Shown: positions 32,119 to 45,570, counted from the first letter of the stretch. The stretch is DNA of 64,000 nt from Campanula takesimana (GCA_026119855.1 JAOWBW010000438.1:748631-812630); one strand, 5' to 3'. A program made the numbers and translations. The notes: generated by a model not told the origin, from the letters alone.

Positions 32119-33214
32119 TCAAGTATGAGGTTTTACCAACTGCTTCGTTATCGATGAGGTTCTGAATTGCATTCTTAAGAGACCAGCACGAATCTGTATC
32201 ATGTCCCGGATATCGGTGGTATTTGCAGTACTCCAGGACATCCCAACCTTTAGGCAATGGCGGGGTGATCGATATTTCTCCATGGGTTTCAAAAGTCCGT
32301 GAGCAACCAAAACACGCAAGATTTGAGACATGGGGGCACCGAAGTTATCAAACACCCGATTTGCTGCCGATTTGGGCTTCTTTATGACCTCTTCATCAAT
32401 GAGGTTTTGGATGGCATGCCGGAGAGAAACAATTGTTGGTATCATGGCCATTTGATTGATGATACTTGCAGTAGGCAGTAGACTCCCATCGCTTGGGTAG
32501 GTTGCTCGGTGGCTTGTATCCTTCCATCGATTTCAGAAAGTCTTTGTTCATGAGGTCATGGAAAACCGTAATCACAGGAGCATCAAGCTCATCAAAATAC
32601 CTATCATGGCGGCTATACCTCCTAAAACTAAACTTATCCCTCCTTGGAGCAAATGCCAGAATTTGGGGAGTATTCTTAAAAGTTAAGTTTTGGTTGCAAG
32701 ACCATGAGAACCAAGACTTTATATCATGTTCAAACTCGGTCGTAAACATTGCACCTTCCATTGAGGATTTCCCGAAACCAAGGTACGAGGAGTGGGTTTT
32801 GGTATCAACGTGCTGGGCTATCTCAAGGAAAGAGGTAATAGTTAGGATGGTGTCTTGAGTGGGGTTTGGACAAGTGTGTGGCACTTGGTAAGAGGCTCCA
32901 TCTTTGGGCAAGGTCGCTATTTCTTGTGGTTGAACACGGGATTCCATGGTTTTTGGAACAACAAGTGAATGGAAGTTCTTGAGTCCCATATGGCCTTCAT
33001 TCTGCAAGAGGGCTGTCACACGGTCTATCATTTCCTCTTGATGCCCTTGGAAGATACTCTTCATGTATTCTGTCTGGGCTGTCATTTGCTTCCCTAACCA
33101 TTTATCCATTGCATAACCCGGCTCAAAGTTGGACGAGCCCTCAGTTGAGTTTGATGATGTATGTCCTTTGTTGGCCATGATTGATGGTGAAGTCCGGAGT
33201 AGAGCTTTGATCAA
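32119..33214 (-). pseudogene. Gag of E with a tandemly duplicated CHHC module (frameshifted)
   Basis: Start taken at MANKGHTSSNSTEGSS (about 33177) or the upstream in-frame ATG at 33214. After an N-terminal part (YAMDKWLGKQMTAQTEYMK) most of the capsid block is missing. Two copies of a module of about 80 residues follow: FDELDAPVITVF ... LPKRWESTAYCKYHQSNGHD TNNC and FDNFGAPMSQIL ... LPKGWDVLEYCKYHRYPGHD TDSC, each with a CX2HX4HX4C knuckle and an AIQNLID tail. A single-base frameshift after the first knuckle (near 32420) and another inside the second module (near 32275) break the frame. The knuckle form is the one seen in Tat/Ogre Gag, an RNA-binding particle protein. Confidence 0.82.
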
Positions 33215-34149
33215 ATTGATGCTTGAAACGGACCTTGAATGTCGCGCTAGAGAACAAGAAGAATTCTCCCTCTACAAGACGGATGAAAAAGAAAACCTAT
33301 TTTAGATTTTCTGGGAAATGAAGCTTTATGAACGAAAGAAGCAAATATTTTTTGTTTTTTTTTTCAAAATTTGAAGCGCAAGCAACGCACAAACCTATGA
33401 ATGCCAGACAAGCACCTTGCTTTGTTTTGACATGTCTTCGCATGAAATCTTGGAATAGTGGATACCGTCTCCAAAGTACAGGACTAACGTTTTGCACCTG
33501 TACTATTGGCCATCCAAGCCCCTAGCGAAGGGCCTATACTCTTTCAGGGATCCACCATTCGGTTACGGTCTAAGGGAGGGTCTTGACAATTTAAATTCAA
33601 TCCAAGCATTTCAATGAATTTCCACAATGTAGGTTGTTTATGACCTTTTGGGAAATGCATAGGATTGAGGTGAAATTGCTAGACAAAAACCGGCATGAAG
33701 TCTGGACGTGTCATTTTTTGAAAATATGGACATCGTGGCTTGGTAACGGGGAAGATTGCCTTACACCCATCGCAACGACTAATAGGCGCGCTTTGGGGTG
33801 AGAATGTACACCGCGGGCCCTATAGGGAAGTCGATGAGCTCCCTTATGCCCTTGGGTTACCTTCTCGGGTTTGTACGGTTCTACGAGATGTTATTTTCAA
33901 AAACATGCATGTGTGTGAGGTATCTATAAGTTCAAAAAATGATTTTTTGAAAGCAAGTAAAGAAAACATGAAAATCTCTCTTTTTTTTTTTTGGTTTAAA
34001 GGGAACATTCACCACGCATGCAAAATATATACAAACAAGGTAAAAGGAACGTCCCTACAAAACAAAGGTTAGGGCATACATATATACAACCCAAGCAATG
34101 CAAGTAAAGCATGGTACACACAAAGATTAGAGTCTAGCCCACCTAAGAT
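33215..34149 (-). other. 5' leader of E
   Basis: Non-coding; colinear with F 40586-41578. No gene seen. Confidence 0.75.
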
Positions 34150-34169
34150 ATTCCTCAGCAGAGTCGCCA
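34150..34169 (-). promoter_or_regulatory. Primer-binding site of E (tRNA-Arg type)
   Basis: Minus strand starts TGGCGACTCTGCTGAGG one base after the LTR end, complementary to tRNA-Arg(ACG) with few mismatches. Confidence 0.85.
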
Positions 34170-34170
34170 C

Positions 34171-36456
34171 TGTGAGAGCCCGCGCTCGAAAGCCGAACCG
34201 CAAAATGATCACTCGTGAGGGCGATTTGGGTCCGTTTCGTGCTGATGCGCTTTTGGAAATGCGCTCGGTTCCCAAACAATGGTTTTCTCTCATTGGAATC
34301 AAACAGTCAAGAGTCGCCACCTCATTTTATTTTAGGAAAAATAGAGATAAAACCTTTTATTTAGAGAAAGTGGATTCGGGAGCTAATTTACGAGAAAGAG
34401 AAGGGGTTAGGCACTCTCCTCGCCCGTGATGGTCGCTAGTATGCATGCCACGTAGATTCAATTTTATGCCTTGCTTTTATGCCCTAACCAAAATGGTGAT
34501 TTATATACATGGGAGTCTTACTATTCTAAGACTGTTTGCTTTAATTCACAAATGAGAGTCGGTTTGGGTGGACTCTCACTTGGTTTTGAAAATGGTTTAG
34601 CATTCATATCCAGTAAAGGAGATCACAAAAAGGGGGTGGGGGATTAATATTTACAATGGTGAGCAAAAGGGAGACAAATCCCGTATCAAATAAATGTCCA
34701 AACTCTGTCCCCAAAGATTTTAGGGACTGATGTCCCTTCCTTCTTTGTGTACCTGCTTTTATGCTTGCACAATCTGGAAAGTGAATGTTAGGAAAAGTCC
34801 CTAACACATCAAGTATCAACCATGATTTTTCCCTTGATTTTAGGAGCATGTTAATGTGTCCAAACAAGGCATGCAAGATAGAACTTTCAACAGCCAGATC
34901 TGACAGACATTCATGCATCCATAAAAGACTCACTTTTTGCATCATGAAAACGGGGGAATCAGGGAAATTCCAAACATGAAAGTTATTCCTAACATATCAA
35001 AGTTTATATTTTGTGGTCTAAGAACAAAAACCAATTTTTCTATGTATAAACAAAGAAACAAGACAGAAAGATGCAGATGGACAGTCTGCTGAACATTTAC
35101 AAAAGAGGTGAAAACACCCATGAAAACTCACTCAAATGAGATGATATGAACATGAAACTTTGGGTAAACATAGATCTATATGTTAATAACACAGAAACAC
35201 AGGCATTTGAGTATTTAATCATAGTATATCATCATTTAGAAAGAAGAATAACAAGAACATCAATATTGTATCTTGGAACATCAAATGGAGGTTTAGCCTA
35301 ACAAAGTGGCTAGACCCCAAAATAAACTACATAATCATATACATTTTACATGGATGAACTTTACAAGAACAAGAGATTACCTAGATGTGCTTCCTTTGCT
35401 TCCAAGGGAAGACTTTTTTGTTGCTTTTCTTAAGGTGTTTGCCTTAGATTGAAAGAGTGTTTGAGTAGGTTATTTTTGCTTGTGTTTGGTGTGTGGTTAG
35501 GGTGGTGTTATGGTGGTGATATGGTGGTGTTTTGACTGAGATTTGAGGGTGTTGTGGATGTTTGAGAGAGAGAGAGCAAAAGGGATGAATGTGTGTCTTG
35601 CTAATGTGTGAGTTGTGTGTCTCTCTTGGTAAGAATGGATGAGGGAGGTGGTGATAATATTGATGAGGGAGGTGGTGAATGACCTTAGGTCACCCTTGCT
35701 AGGCCTAGGAGTCATTTAGGGGTCATTTTTCCCAGGTAGGAGCAGCTGGAAATGATCACAAAATGAGATTTTTGTGGCCAAGTTGCTTGAAGGAGAAAAA
35801 TCTGAACAGATCAGACTTGAAGAGCCGTACGGCTCTCTTTGTGCCGTGCTCCCATGTTTCTGCCGTACGGCTTCAGTACATTTTGCTGGGGAATCAGATT
35901 TTGCCACTTGTCGCGCTCTGATTGGACCTTGGCTATGTGAAGTGACCACTCCTTGGCTGCCACTTGATGGATGTTGGCTGGGCATCATCATTCCATGGCA
36001 TGAATGTGTCCAACGTAAATGAGCCACAATTATCGCACTGGTATTGGTTCCGCAACAGTCCAAGATTTGACCGTGTGCGCGCACAACAGTGTCCTGGTTG
36101 TCCGTGGTCCTAACATGAAAGTTGCTTGAAATAATCTCGTGGTCACGTATGTCTATCTGAAACATGTTTATAAGCAAGGGATGACAATAATATATTTTTA
36201 AGTGCACAGAATGGATAATAACGAGCAGTTCTAGGGGTGCAAGCCCCATTTCGGGTCCCGCGGCTCAAAAAATAAAGTACATGCTTGTTTACTCGTTTTT
36301 TTGCTCTGATTATGAATTTGAAGTCTGTTCATCCATTCGATGCACCGATAAAGCTCACGGCACTTCCGTATAGCCAAATCGAGGGCTCTAGGTTAATTTT
36401 AGGGTTTAGACTAATCAAAAGGGTTTGATAAGAGGTGCGAGATCGGGGTATCTACA
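34171..36456 (-). repeat. 5' LTR of E
   Basis: 2286 bp, same ends as 24166-26312. CCGTACGG palindromes at 35821-35877. It lacks a segment of about 190 bp that its partner keeps, and keeps the one its partner lacks. Confidence 0.93.
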
Positions 36457-37376
36457 CGGACTGCAGCCTTTTCCCTCCATTTTCTTGATCACAAACACCT
36501 CTTTTCATCACATGTTTTATTCTAGATTTAAACCCTTTTTATTTGTAACCTCCCAATCCTATATTCTTAGCATCCTCTTAAAATAAACATTTTCTTTTAT
36601 TTATTATTTTATTTATCTTCTTTTTGATTGGTCAATTCTATTTCACATGGATTGATCATCTTTTCCCTCCAACCTTTCCCTCCTAATTTCACCTATATAA
36701 ACCCCCTCCTTCTATTTTAGAAAGGGACTTGAAATTTCTTCACAAAGACACTATACACAATTCTCTCAGGAATTTTCTTTACAAGAATTCTCCCAACAAC
36801 AACTCAAGCATCAAAACTCTTTTCAAGTCAAAGTTTGAAGTCCTCTTTCTTAAGGTACAACTTTACTTCTTCTTTATATATGTCTTTCTAATGTATGCAA
36901 TCCCCATTAAGGGGTTATGACCAAATAATCACTTTACTACATTAAAGTTGGTTAAGGTTATCTCCCTACATTTCAATCCTTATTTCAATTTATTATTCTT
37001 CTCTTAATGTAATCTTTAGCATAAAAATCAATAAAACAATTCTCTTTTATTTCCCTTTGCAATTCCCCTTTTCTTTACATTATAATTGTTAGCACTATTA
37101 ATAAATTGAAGGACTTTTTAGCATTAGAACACCTTTAGTAGCAAGACCCGCGTAAGCGGGGCGGAGTGGGTGTTTAAGTACTTCCCACTCCGTCACCTAA
37201 CCCCCGAACCCTTCTCTTCCCAAATCTCTGGTTTTGTACATAAATTAGGCTATTTCTAGGTTTATCTTATGTTCCTCTAAAACATAGGTGGCGACTCTCA
37301 CAATTAAAATCAAATAGACATTCTAGGATCCTTCCACCGCTCTAGCCAAGTAGTGGGCTCTCCCGGGGTATCTACA
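36457..37376 (+). repeat. 5' LTR of G, second part
   Basis: Starts with the second CGGAC copy; TATATAAA at 36694; U5 hairpin CGGAGTGGG (37162-37170) with CCCACTCCG (37184-37192); ends GGGGTATCTACA. Confidence 0.88.
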
Positions 37377-37377
37377 G

Positions 37378-37396
37378 TGGCGACTCTGCTGGGGAT
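37378..37396 (+). promoter_or_regulatory. Primer-binding site of G (tRNA-Arg type)
   Basis: TGGCGACTCTGCTGGGGAT, one mismatch to the complement of the tRNA-Arg(ACG) 3' end. Confidence 0.88.
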
Positions 37397-37983
37397 AATT
37401 TAGAGGGTTAAACTTGCGTTTCTACTTTTGGTGTTCTTTTATTCTGTTTTCTGGGCATTCTGGTAAAAAGGGTTGGAAGCGCGCGCCTCTGGCCTTCTTG
37501 GCCTAAAGCGCGCGCGTCCGACCCCAATTACCAGAATCGCCCGCCTCTCATCTCGTCCTTCAATTCCATGTTTCTGTGCTAACAATTACTGCAGGGGAAA
37601 GTTTTATTATTTAGGGTGAAGGCAGTCCCTTGAACCCATTGATTTGTAGGTTTTCACCCAGAAGCGGGCGCCCCAGCCCCTCTTCCTCTCACGCGCGCGC
37701 CTCCCGAGTAGGTAGCCCAATGCACGCGCTTTTTGGCACATTTCCAGAACAGAACAATGGACAAAAAACAGTACAGTTTTGACAGTGTGTGGGCACCGGG
37801 CCTGCATATGAATGATTTTACTTTCTGTTTATTTTACCGGCACACAGGTGATTCGAAAGTTGTAAATATGTGTTTATTTTGTTTTTTATTTCATTGAAAA
37901 AAAAATTGTCACTTGGCTTGACCTCACACTACATGCACATATTCCTATGAATTGCTCACTATCGAGTTGCACAAGTCCATAAC
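37397..37983 (+). other. Leader of G, first part, with GC-palindrome blocks
   Basis: GC clusters at 37478-37545 and 37660-37735 (GCGCGCGCCTC, GCGCGCGCG, AGAAGCGGGCGCC). Interrupted by F; the leader resumes at 52230, in register with H. Confidence 0.8.
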
Positions 37984-40565
37984 TGTAGATACCCCGATCT
38001 CGTACCTCCCATCAAACCCTTTTTATCAGTCTAAATCCTAAAATTGATCTAAACCCTCGATTTGGCTATGCGGGAGTGCCGTGAGCCTTATCGGTGCATC
38101 GAATGGATTAACGGACTTCAAATTCATGATCAGAGCGAAAAAACAAGTCAACAAGCATGTACTTCAAATTTTTGAGGTGCGGGACCCGAAACGGGGCCCG
38201 CACCCTTAGAACTGCTCGTTACCGTCCATTCTGTGCATTAAAAATATATTATTATCATTCCTTGCTTATGAAAATATTTCAGATATACCGGCATGACCGG
38301 AAAAATATTCCGAGCAACACTCATGTTGGACCCGCGAACAACCAGGACACCGGAGCGTGCACGACGGAGCAGTTGCGGAGCGGAAAGCCGGAGCGGGAAA
38401 GATGGTTATCCACATTGCAAAATATCCCAAACATAATATATTTACAGCCAGCACACGGTCAAAGAGGGAGGACCAATCAGAAAAGGACACGTGGCAGTCA
38501 ACACTGGTCAAAAAAGTCAACTTCAGCCGTACGACCATATGAAAGTGGTACGGCAATGTATGAGCCGTACGGCTCCCTTTTTCTGGGCAGAAAGTGCTGA
38601 ATTATCATTGTTTTGGTACTTCAAATGAAGATGTTTTGGGACATCAAGCAACCCCAAATTTGGGGATAATGGAACTGACAAGAAGACTTAGGGATAGAGG
38701 GGTAGTTAATGATCAAAAATCTCCTCCCTCCTCCCATATACATCCCCCCAATACACACTTAAAAAGGGACAAGACATACTACACACACACACACACATAT
38801 TCAGCCCTCCATCCTCTCTTTCTCTCTCTAGCAACTCAAACCCCCTCAAATCTCAGTCATAAGACCACCACCACACCACCATACCACCATAGCACCCCCA
38901 CAACACACTCACTAAACACAAACCAAAATCAAACACTTTCAAACACTAAGCAAACACCTTAAGAAAAACACCAAAAAAACCTTCCCTTGGAAGCAAAGGG
39001 AGCACAACCTAGGTAATATTCTCATCTTGTAATCCCCTTAAGTGTAAGATGTAGTGGTTTATGTAATTTCTTGAGAGGTCTAGCCAACTTGTTAGGCTAG
39101 ACCTCCATTTGATGTCTAAAATCAAACAATATTGGTACTCTTGTTGTTCTTCTCTTTAAATGATGATATATAATGATATTTTGAGCTCTTGAGCATGCTA
39201 TGCTATTGATCTTGTGTATATATCATTCATGTATGAGTATCAAGTCTAGGTTTGTTGGGGATTCAAGAGCTTTTCAAAGAATAACTTGCTTTCTCTCATA
39301 AACCTTGAATCTGCCATGTTTTGTTTCATCTTAATATAGAGCATCATGGAATCAGGTCTAAAGGCTTGAAGGGTTGTTGTTTCATGTAGATAACATGCAT
39401 ATCTATGTTCACCCAAAGTTTCATGTTCATACCTTTTCATTTGAGTGAGTTTTCATGGGTGTTTTCATGCCATATTGCTTTGTTTATGCATAGAAAACCT
39501 GGCTTTTGGTCTTAGACCCCAAAATTATTTTTGTTCTACACTGAACAAGGAAGATGAGCATGTGAATATCATATTTTTTCCCTAAGTGGAAGAGGTTCTT
39601 TCCATTTTTTGTTTCAACTTTCTATTCTCAGATTAGCATGTTTCTTGTTTTGACATCAAAATGTCAGAAGTTATTTCGGTGACTTAAAATTGTTTGCTGG
39701 CCTTAAAACTTTCCAGATATAAACTTTGAGATGTCAGGAACAACTTCCATGTTTAGTGTTTCCCCTTATTCCCCCGTTCTCATGATGCAAAAAGTGGACC
39801 TTTTATGGATGTATGAAAATCTGTCAGACTGGGCTGTGGAAAGTATTATCTTGCATGCCTTATTTGGACACCATAAATTACTCCTAAAATCAGAGGAAAA
39901 ATCATGGTTAGTACTTGATGTGTTAGGAAGTTTTCTTGACCTTTAATTTCTTTATTGAGTGAGTTTAAGAATAGGTACAAGAAAGAAATATGGATAGCAG
40001 TCCCTAAAATCTTTGGGGACGGACTTTTGGATATTCATTTGTTGTGGGATTTGTTTCCCTTTTGTACACCATTGTAAATATTAACCCCCCCCCCCCGGTT
40101 TGTGACCGCCTTTAATGGATGTGAATACTAAACCATTTTCAAAACCGAGTGGGAGTCCACCCAAACCGACTCTCATTTGTGAATTAAAAGCAAACATACC
40201 AAGATTAGGAAGACCTCCGCATACATTAAATCACCATTTTTGTTAGGGCATAAAAGCAAGGTAAAAGGCATAAAATGAATCTAAGTGGCATGCATACTAG
40301 AGACCATCACGGGCGAGGAGAGTGCTTAATCCCTTCTCTTCTCATAACTTAGCCCCCGAACCCACTTTCTCTAAACAAAAGGTTATATCTTCGTTTTTCC
40401 TAAAATAAAATGAGGTGGCGACTCTTGACTGTTTTGATTCCATCGAGAGGAACCATTGTGTGAGAACCGAGCGCATTTCCAAAAGCGCATTAGCATGAAA
40501 CGGACCCGAATCTCCCTCGCGGGACGATCATTTCGCAGTTCGGCTTTCGAGCGCGGGCTCTCACA
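37984..40565 (+). repeat. 5' LTR of F
   Basis: TGTAGATACCCCG ... GGGCTCTCACA, 2582 bp, the longest LTR here. CCGTACGG palindromes at 38526-38573 (GAGCCGTACGGCTC); C14 run at 40084-40097; U5 stem GAGGAGAG (40315-40322) with CTCTTCTC (40336-40343). Confidence 0.93.
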
Positions 40566-40566
40566 G

Positions 40567-40585
40567 TGGCGACTCTGCTGGGGAT
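40567..40585 (+). promoter_or_regulatory. Primer-binding site of F (tRNA-Arg type)
   Basis: TGGCGACTCTGCTGGGGAT right after the LTR end; identical to that of G. Confidence 0.9.
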
Positions 40586-41578
40586 TATTTTAAAAGTGGG
40601 CTAGACTATAATCTTTTTGTGTGCCATGCTTTACATGCCTTAATTGGGTTGTGTATATGTTTATGACCTAACCTTTGTTTTATAGGGACATTCTCTTTCC
40701 TTCACCCTCTTATTTGTATATATATGCATGCGTGGTGGGTGATTCCCTTAAAAAACAAAAAAGAAAAAAATGGAAAGAATAAAAAAGGGGAAAAGAATTT
40801 CTTTACTTGCTTTCAAAATCATTTTTGAACTTATAGATACCTCACACACATGCACGTTTTTGAAAATAACATCTCGTAGAACCGTACAAACCCGAGAATG
40901 TAACCCGAGGGTATAAGGGAGCTCATCGACTTCCCTATAGGGCCCGCGGTGTACATTCTCACCCCAAAGCGCGCCTATTAGTCGTTGCGATGGGTGTAAG
41001 GCAATCTTCCCCGTTACCAAGCCACGATGTCCATATTTTCAAAAAATGACACTTCATGTCGGTTTTTGTCTAGCAATTTCACCTCAACCCTATGCATTTC
41101 TCAAAAGGTCATAAGCAACCTACATTGTGGAAATTCATTTAAATGCTTGGATTGACTTTAAATTGCCAAGACCCTCCCATAGACCGTAACCGAATGGTGG
41201 ATCCCCGAAAGAGTATAGGCCCTTCGCTAGGGGCTTGGACGGCCAATAGTACAGGTGCAAAATGTTTGTCCTATAATTTGGAGACGGTATCCACTATTCC
41301 AAGATTTCATGCGAAAACGTATCAAAACAAAGCAAGGTGCTTGTCCGGCTTTCATATGTTTGTGCATGGCTTGCGCTTCAAATTTAAAAAAAAAAAAAAA
41401 AAACAAAAAATTTGCTTCTTTTGTACATAAAGTTTCATTCCCCGGGAATCTAAAATAGGTTTCCTCTTTTCATCCGTCTTGTAGAGGGAGAATTCTTCTT
41501 GTTCTCTAGCGAGACATTTAAGGACCGTTCCAAGCACCAAGTTGATGAAAGCTCTACTCTGGATTCTCTCCAAGCATC
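40586..41578 (+). other. 5' leader of F
   Basis: About 1 kb without a gene; colinear with E 33215-34149. Confidence 0.75.
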
Positions 41579-43300
41579 ATGGCCGAAGAGGGGAATGATC
41601 AGGTTTGCGTACCACCACCAGAGCTTCAAGCATGGTTGGAACATAATGTGTTGGGTCAGATGAGGAATCAGCAAGATGAGTTGCTCGCTACGTTGGTTCA
41701 GATACAGAATCAAAGGAACGGGGTTCCCAATGGCAATCCCAACGGCAATGGCAATGACCCACCGAACGGCAATGGCAATGGGGAACCCAACAACATCCCT
41801 AATGGTAACGACAATGGCAATGGACCTCTCAATGGAAACGTCAATGGGAATGGAAATGGTAATGGGGATCCCAATGGCATCCCCAATGGTAATGGAAATG
41901 GCAGCGGTCATGGGAACACCAATGGAAACAATGTCAACACCAATGGTCGCATGGTCCATCCCGATCTCAGCGGTGTGAATCACAACTTCATCCCCAATCA
42001 AGCAAACTTCATGGTGAACCCATCTCAGTATCCACCAGACTACAATGCATTCGCCCAATACATGCAAGCTCTCCATCCAAATAACCCACCCAATGCTTTC
42101 AGTGCATTTGCCAACAGTGCCCCTCCGAATCAAGGAACTCCCTACATGCAGGATCCCAACCTCATCCATCAAATGGAAGCTTTTTATAAAGGAGTCCCTT
42201 ATGTACCACTCACAAAGGCTAAAATCGAAATGAAAGAGATGAAAGAAATGATGAAACAAATTATGAATAAAGGAGAGTTTTCTGCTGATTTTTTGAAATT
42301 GTCTCCATTTGCTGTTCTTCCCCCAAAGTTCAAAATGCCCGATGTTAAGAAGTTCGATGGCACAGGTTGCCCAAAGGCCCACCTGAAATCTTACGCCATG
42401 CTATGCAGTCATGTGGGGCCAATGTTGGGGCTATGGTGTCCAACTTTCATTTAACTTTGATGGGACCTGCCAAACAATGGTTCATGATTGTTGACTCCGA
42501 TTTGGTCGACAATTGGAGCAAGCTAGTGGATGAGTTCCCAAAGAGGTATAAAGACAACTCCACCTGGGAGAAAAGCCGTCGTGAACTTGATGCATGCACT
42601 CAGCGTGAAAAAGAGACCTTCTCTGAATTTGCTAGTAGGTGGAGGAAGAAAGTCGCTCAGACTTTGGAACGGCCCGACAGTGCCGAACAGACTCGCATTT
42701 TCCTCAAGAACCTCCAACCGGTTTATGCCGATAAAATGAAATACCTCCCATTCCCTGACTTTGCTTCCATCTTGGATGTGGGCGGTCGAATTGATGAGGA
42801 TGTCAGAACTGGGATAATCAAGCTAGATCCTTCTCCTAGCTCCCACAAATACCAATCAGCAGCTAAGGTACCTGCACCGTCCGTGAATAATGTTGCTATG
42901 AATCCCGCCTCATTCTGGAACAACACTGCGAGACCCAGTCAAGGAAGCTACAACAAAGCTCCCCCATGCTACGATCGACATGGGTCAATCAACACTATCA
43001 ACAATCAACAAAGTAATAAGATCCGAAGAGAGAGACATTTTGATGAATTTAATGTTCCCTTGTCCACAATTTTCCAAGGATTGGTTGCTCAAGGGGCACT
43101 GAAGCCAATAGAGGGGTACCGCGCACCGAACCCTTTGCCTAAGTACTGGGATGCTAGCAAGTAATGCGCATACCACGTATCACCTGGTCATGCTACCGAC
43201 GATTGTTGGGGTTTGAAGCACATTCTACAAGATATGATTGACGATGGAGTCAGCCAGAAACCACCCCAACCGAATGTTGTGAATAACCCTATGCCAAATG
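41579..43300 (+). pseudogene. Gag of F (one frameshift, one stop)
   Basis: ATG at 41579. Residues about 44-122 are a low-complexity Asn-Gly-Pro run. A helical stretch (AKIEMKEMKEMMKQIMNKGE) precedes the capsid block LPPKFKMPDVKKFDGTGCP, LKSYAMLCSHVG. A frameshift near 42420 moves the frame to the one containing LMGPAKQWFMIVD, KETFSEFASRWRKKV and DFASILDVGGRIDED, running to 43164. An in-frame TAA (43162-43164) sits right before the knuckle CAYHVSPGHATDDC (CX2HX4HX4C) and LKHILQDMIDDG. This is the most complete Gag of the gag-only elements and shows the Tat/Ogre form. Gag would assemble particles; polymerase functions would have to come from another element. Confidence 0.87.
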
Positions 43301-45059
43301 TTTGATACCTGGAAGGTACCTTCGGGGCTCACTGACTCCCGAGCCAGCTGTTGGCTTTTCACTCCAGCGATGTATGTAATAAATGGACGGACTTTTGGTT
43401 TGCTAGCTTGCAGTACAGTAACACTTTTGTTAACTTTTGGAGATTTCTAGCTTCCAGTGTCTAGATCTCTTTTTGCTTGTGATTGGGCTCACCGCCCGTA
43501 CTCCTAATCCTGACCCTTTTTGCGCATTGCTTAGTAATGTGCTCACACATCTTATTTGTCTTCTAAGTCTAAGAGTGTGTTGTTGTCTTCGTGCTTTTAT
43601 TTTATTGCTTGTCATGTAATATATATTTTCAGTCAATGAACTTGCCTTATAACCAAGTGCCTTCTTAATCTGGACCCGCATACAATTAATCTCACTTAAT
43701 TAAAAGCAATCAATGAAATCTGAACAAATTTTAGACTGTGATTAATTGAGACGGGAACTAAGGCCGAAGGCAATCAACGAAGTTCACGAAGGCGATCGAC
43801 AAAGTCACCCGACGAACGAAGATTTCAGGGTGCAACCAAGGGCATAATCAGAGAGGCCAATCAAATGGCAAAGGCTGAAGATTATCACACTCATGCCAAC
43901 GCAAATGTCGGCGAGTTTCCTTTAATGTATGATGCATTATAAATTCTTGCATATTGTATGTTTATGTTTTTTGTAAAAATTGTTGTATTCCGCACGCTAT
44001 GATGTTTCTTCTTGAGTGCAAAAAAAAAAAAAAAAAAATCGAAAGAGAGCAAAAAAGGGGAGGTAAAAAAAATGAAGAAGAAGAAGAAGCAATTTATTTT
44101 TGGTACATATTCCATTTGCTTTATTTTTTAAATCAATTGTTTTAGAAAGGATATCGCGACACTTCAAGTTTATGTGTGTGCCTTCAACGACGGCAATTGG
44201 CATTTCATCCTGAAGACTTCATCGATTGTTGCACCAAGACAAGACATGGACCGAGGGTCCGACACTCTCATGTGACATCATCAATTTCAAGGAGCACCGC
44301 GCATGCGAGGCCAATCTGCACTAAAGAAGATCTCGATCTTTCAACTTTAGGCAAAGTACCATCGACAACGACAACTAGTGACTTTTGTTGGAGACCAACG
44401 TGCTCCACCAACTCCTTACACTGAGGGAGCCCATAAACCAAAAATCGTGCAGCCTCCAATGGAGTGATCAATATCAAGAAAAGGAGACAACGACGAAGGC
44501 CTCTCATCAAATGAGGTCAACCTGCGGCACGAATCATATCACTTGCCCAACGATGTTCTCATGTCGATTTTTCATGGTCTAACTTGTGTTCAAATGATTT
44601 GTTAAGCTTATTTAATCAGAATTAAAATGCTAATCCAATTTTAGAAGGGTCCATTTGATTTTGAGGTACTTGACCATTAACGCTTGTTTAAGTCTTGAGT
44701 CTTTGATTTCAATGTGTGAGCATACTTTTCTCGAGTCTAGGGGCTTCCCCCTACTCTCGTCCTTCCGTTGTCTAATTTCTGCACAAACACAATGTCAGAG
44801 ATCCCACTGGGATTTCCCTTTGCTTTCACAAAATACCGGCCTCGTGCTTCCCCTGCCAACTCCTGGAAGCTGTCACAGCGAAAGAAACAAAGGAATGCTA
44901 TTCTTTATATCTCAGAATCTCAAATGCCGGCAAGTGATGTCGAATGAATGAACACCAAACTGGGGCTGCATGTCAGAGTTTTGGGTTTTGTTTCAAGAGC
45001 AATGATTTGGTTGCATGAAAATATGATTTGTTGAGAATGATTGCTCCGGGTAACATGGA
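43301..45059 (+). other. Non-coding stretch after gag in F
   Basis: No gene and no pol motif. A-rich tracts at 44020-44090. Colinear with E 30251-32118. Confidence 0.75.
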
Positions 45060-45570
45060 AATTCAGATGGAAAAATGCCAGAATACAAAGCAACTCTCAT
45101 TGACAGTTGATCCTTTGAAGGGACTCAGAAATGCAAAGATTAACTTTTGAGAATCATCATCAGTTTCAATAACTCTCGAGATCGAGGATATCAAGGATGT
45201 GGGACAAATCTCATAGACATTTAGGTCCCTTATGGGTGGATCATCAGAACACAGCGCCATCTCGGATTGATAGTATGGCCCGCAAAGCTCAAAGCTCATT
45301 TATTCGGCAACATCAGGATTGTGTCCCGCCGAACAACTCTTAAAGACAGTTGATTCCTCAAAGAAGGAGTATTGAATGTCAGAACACGTGAATTATGATC
45401 AGCAGCAAAGCATCGAATGTGGGATAACTCTCATAGACAGTCGGTCCCTTAATGTGGGAATCAATAGAAACAAAATGGCATCTCGGATTGTCAGTATGGC
45501 CCGCAAAGCTCAAACCTCTTTCTTCAGCAACATCGGGATTGTGTCCCGCTGAGCAACTCTCAATGATAGT
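45060..45570 (+). repeat. About 200-bp imperfect tandem repeats in F
   Basis: Repeated CAACTCTCA, CATCTCGGATTG, AGTATGGCCCGCAAAGCTC and GTGTCCCGC landmarks (for example 45262, 45480). Matches the array at 29650-30250 in E. Confidence 0.82.

Larger units (their letters stand above)
24166..36456 (-). mobile_element. Full-length non-autonomous gag-only Tat-like element E
   Basis: 12,291 bp with perfect target duplication CGGAC (24161-24165 and 36457-36461), nested in the LTR of G. On the minus strand: 5' LTR 36456-34171, tRNA-Arg primer site, leader, a gag frame (33214-32119), then about 5.8 kb of non-coding, tandem-repeat-rich 3' domain, polypurine tract and 3' LTR 26312-24166. No protease, RT, RNase H or integrase motif was found in any frame. 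F is a sister copy of the same family. Confidence 0.93.

Noticed and set aside
41450..42382. 310-codon open frame on the minus strand
   Set aside because: It is the antisense shadow of the Asn-Gly-rich stretch and capsid part of F gag; the Ile/Val-rich composition is a by-product of GGCAATGG-type repeats.
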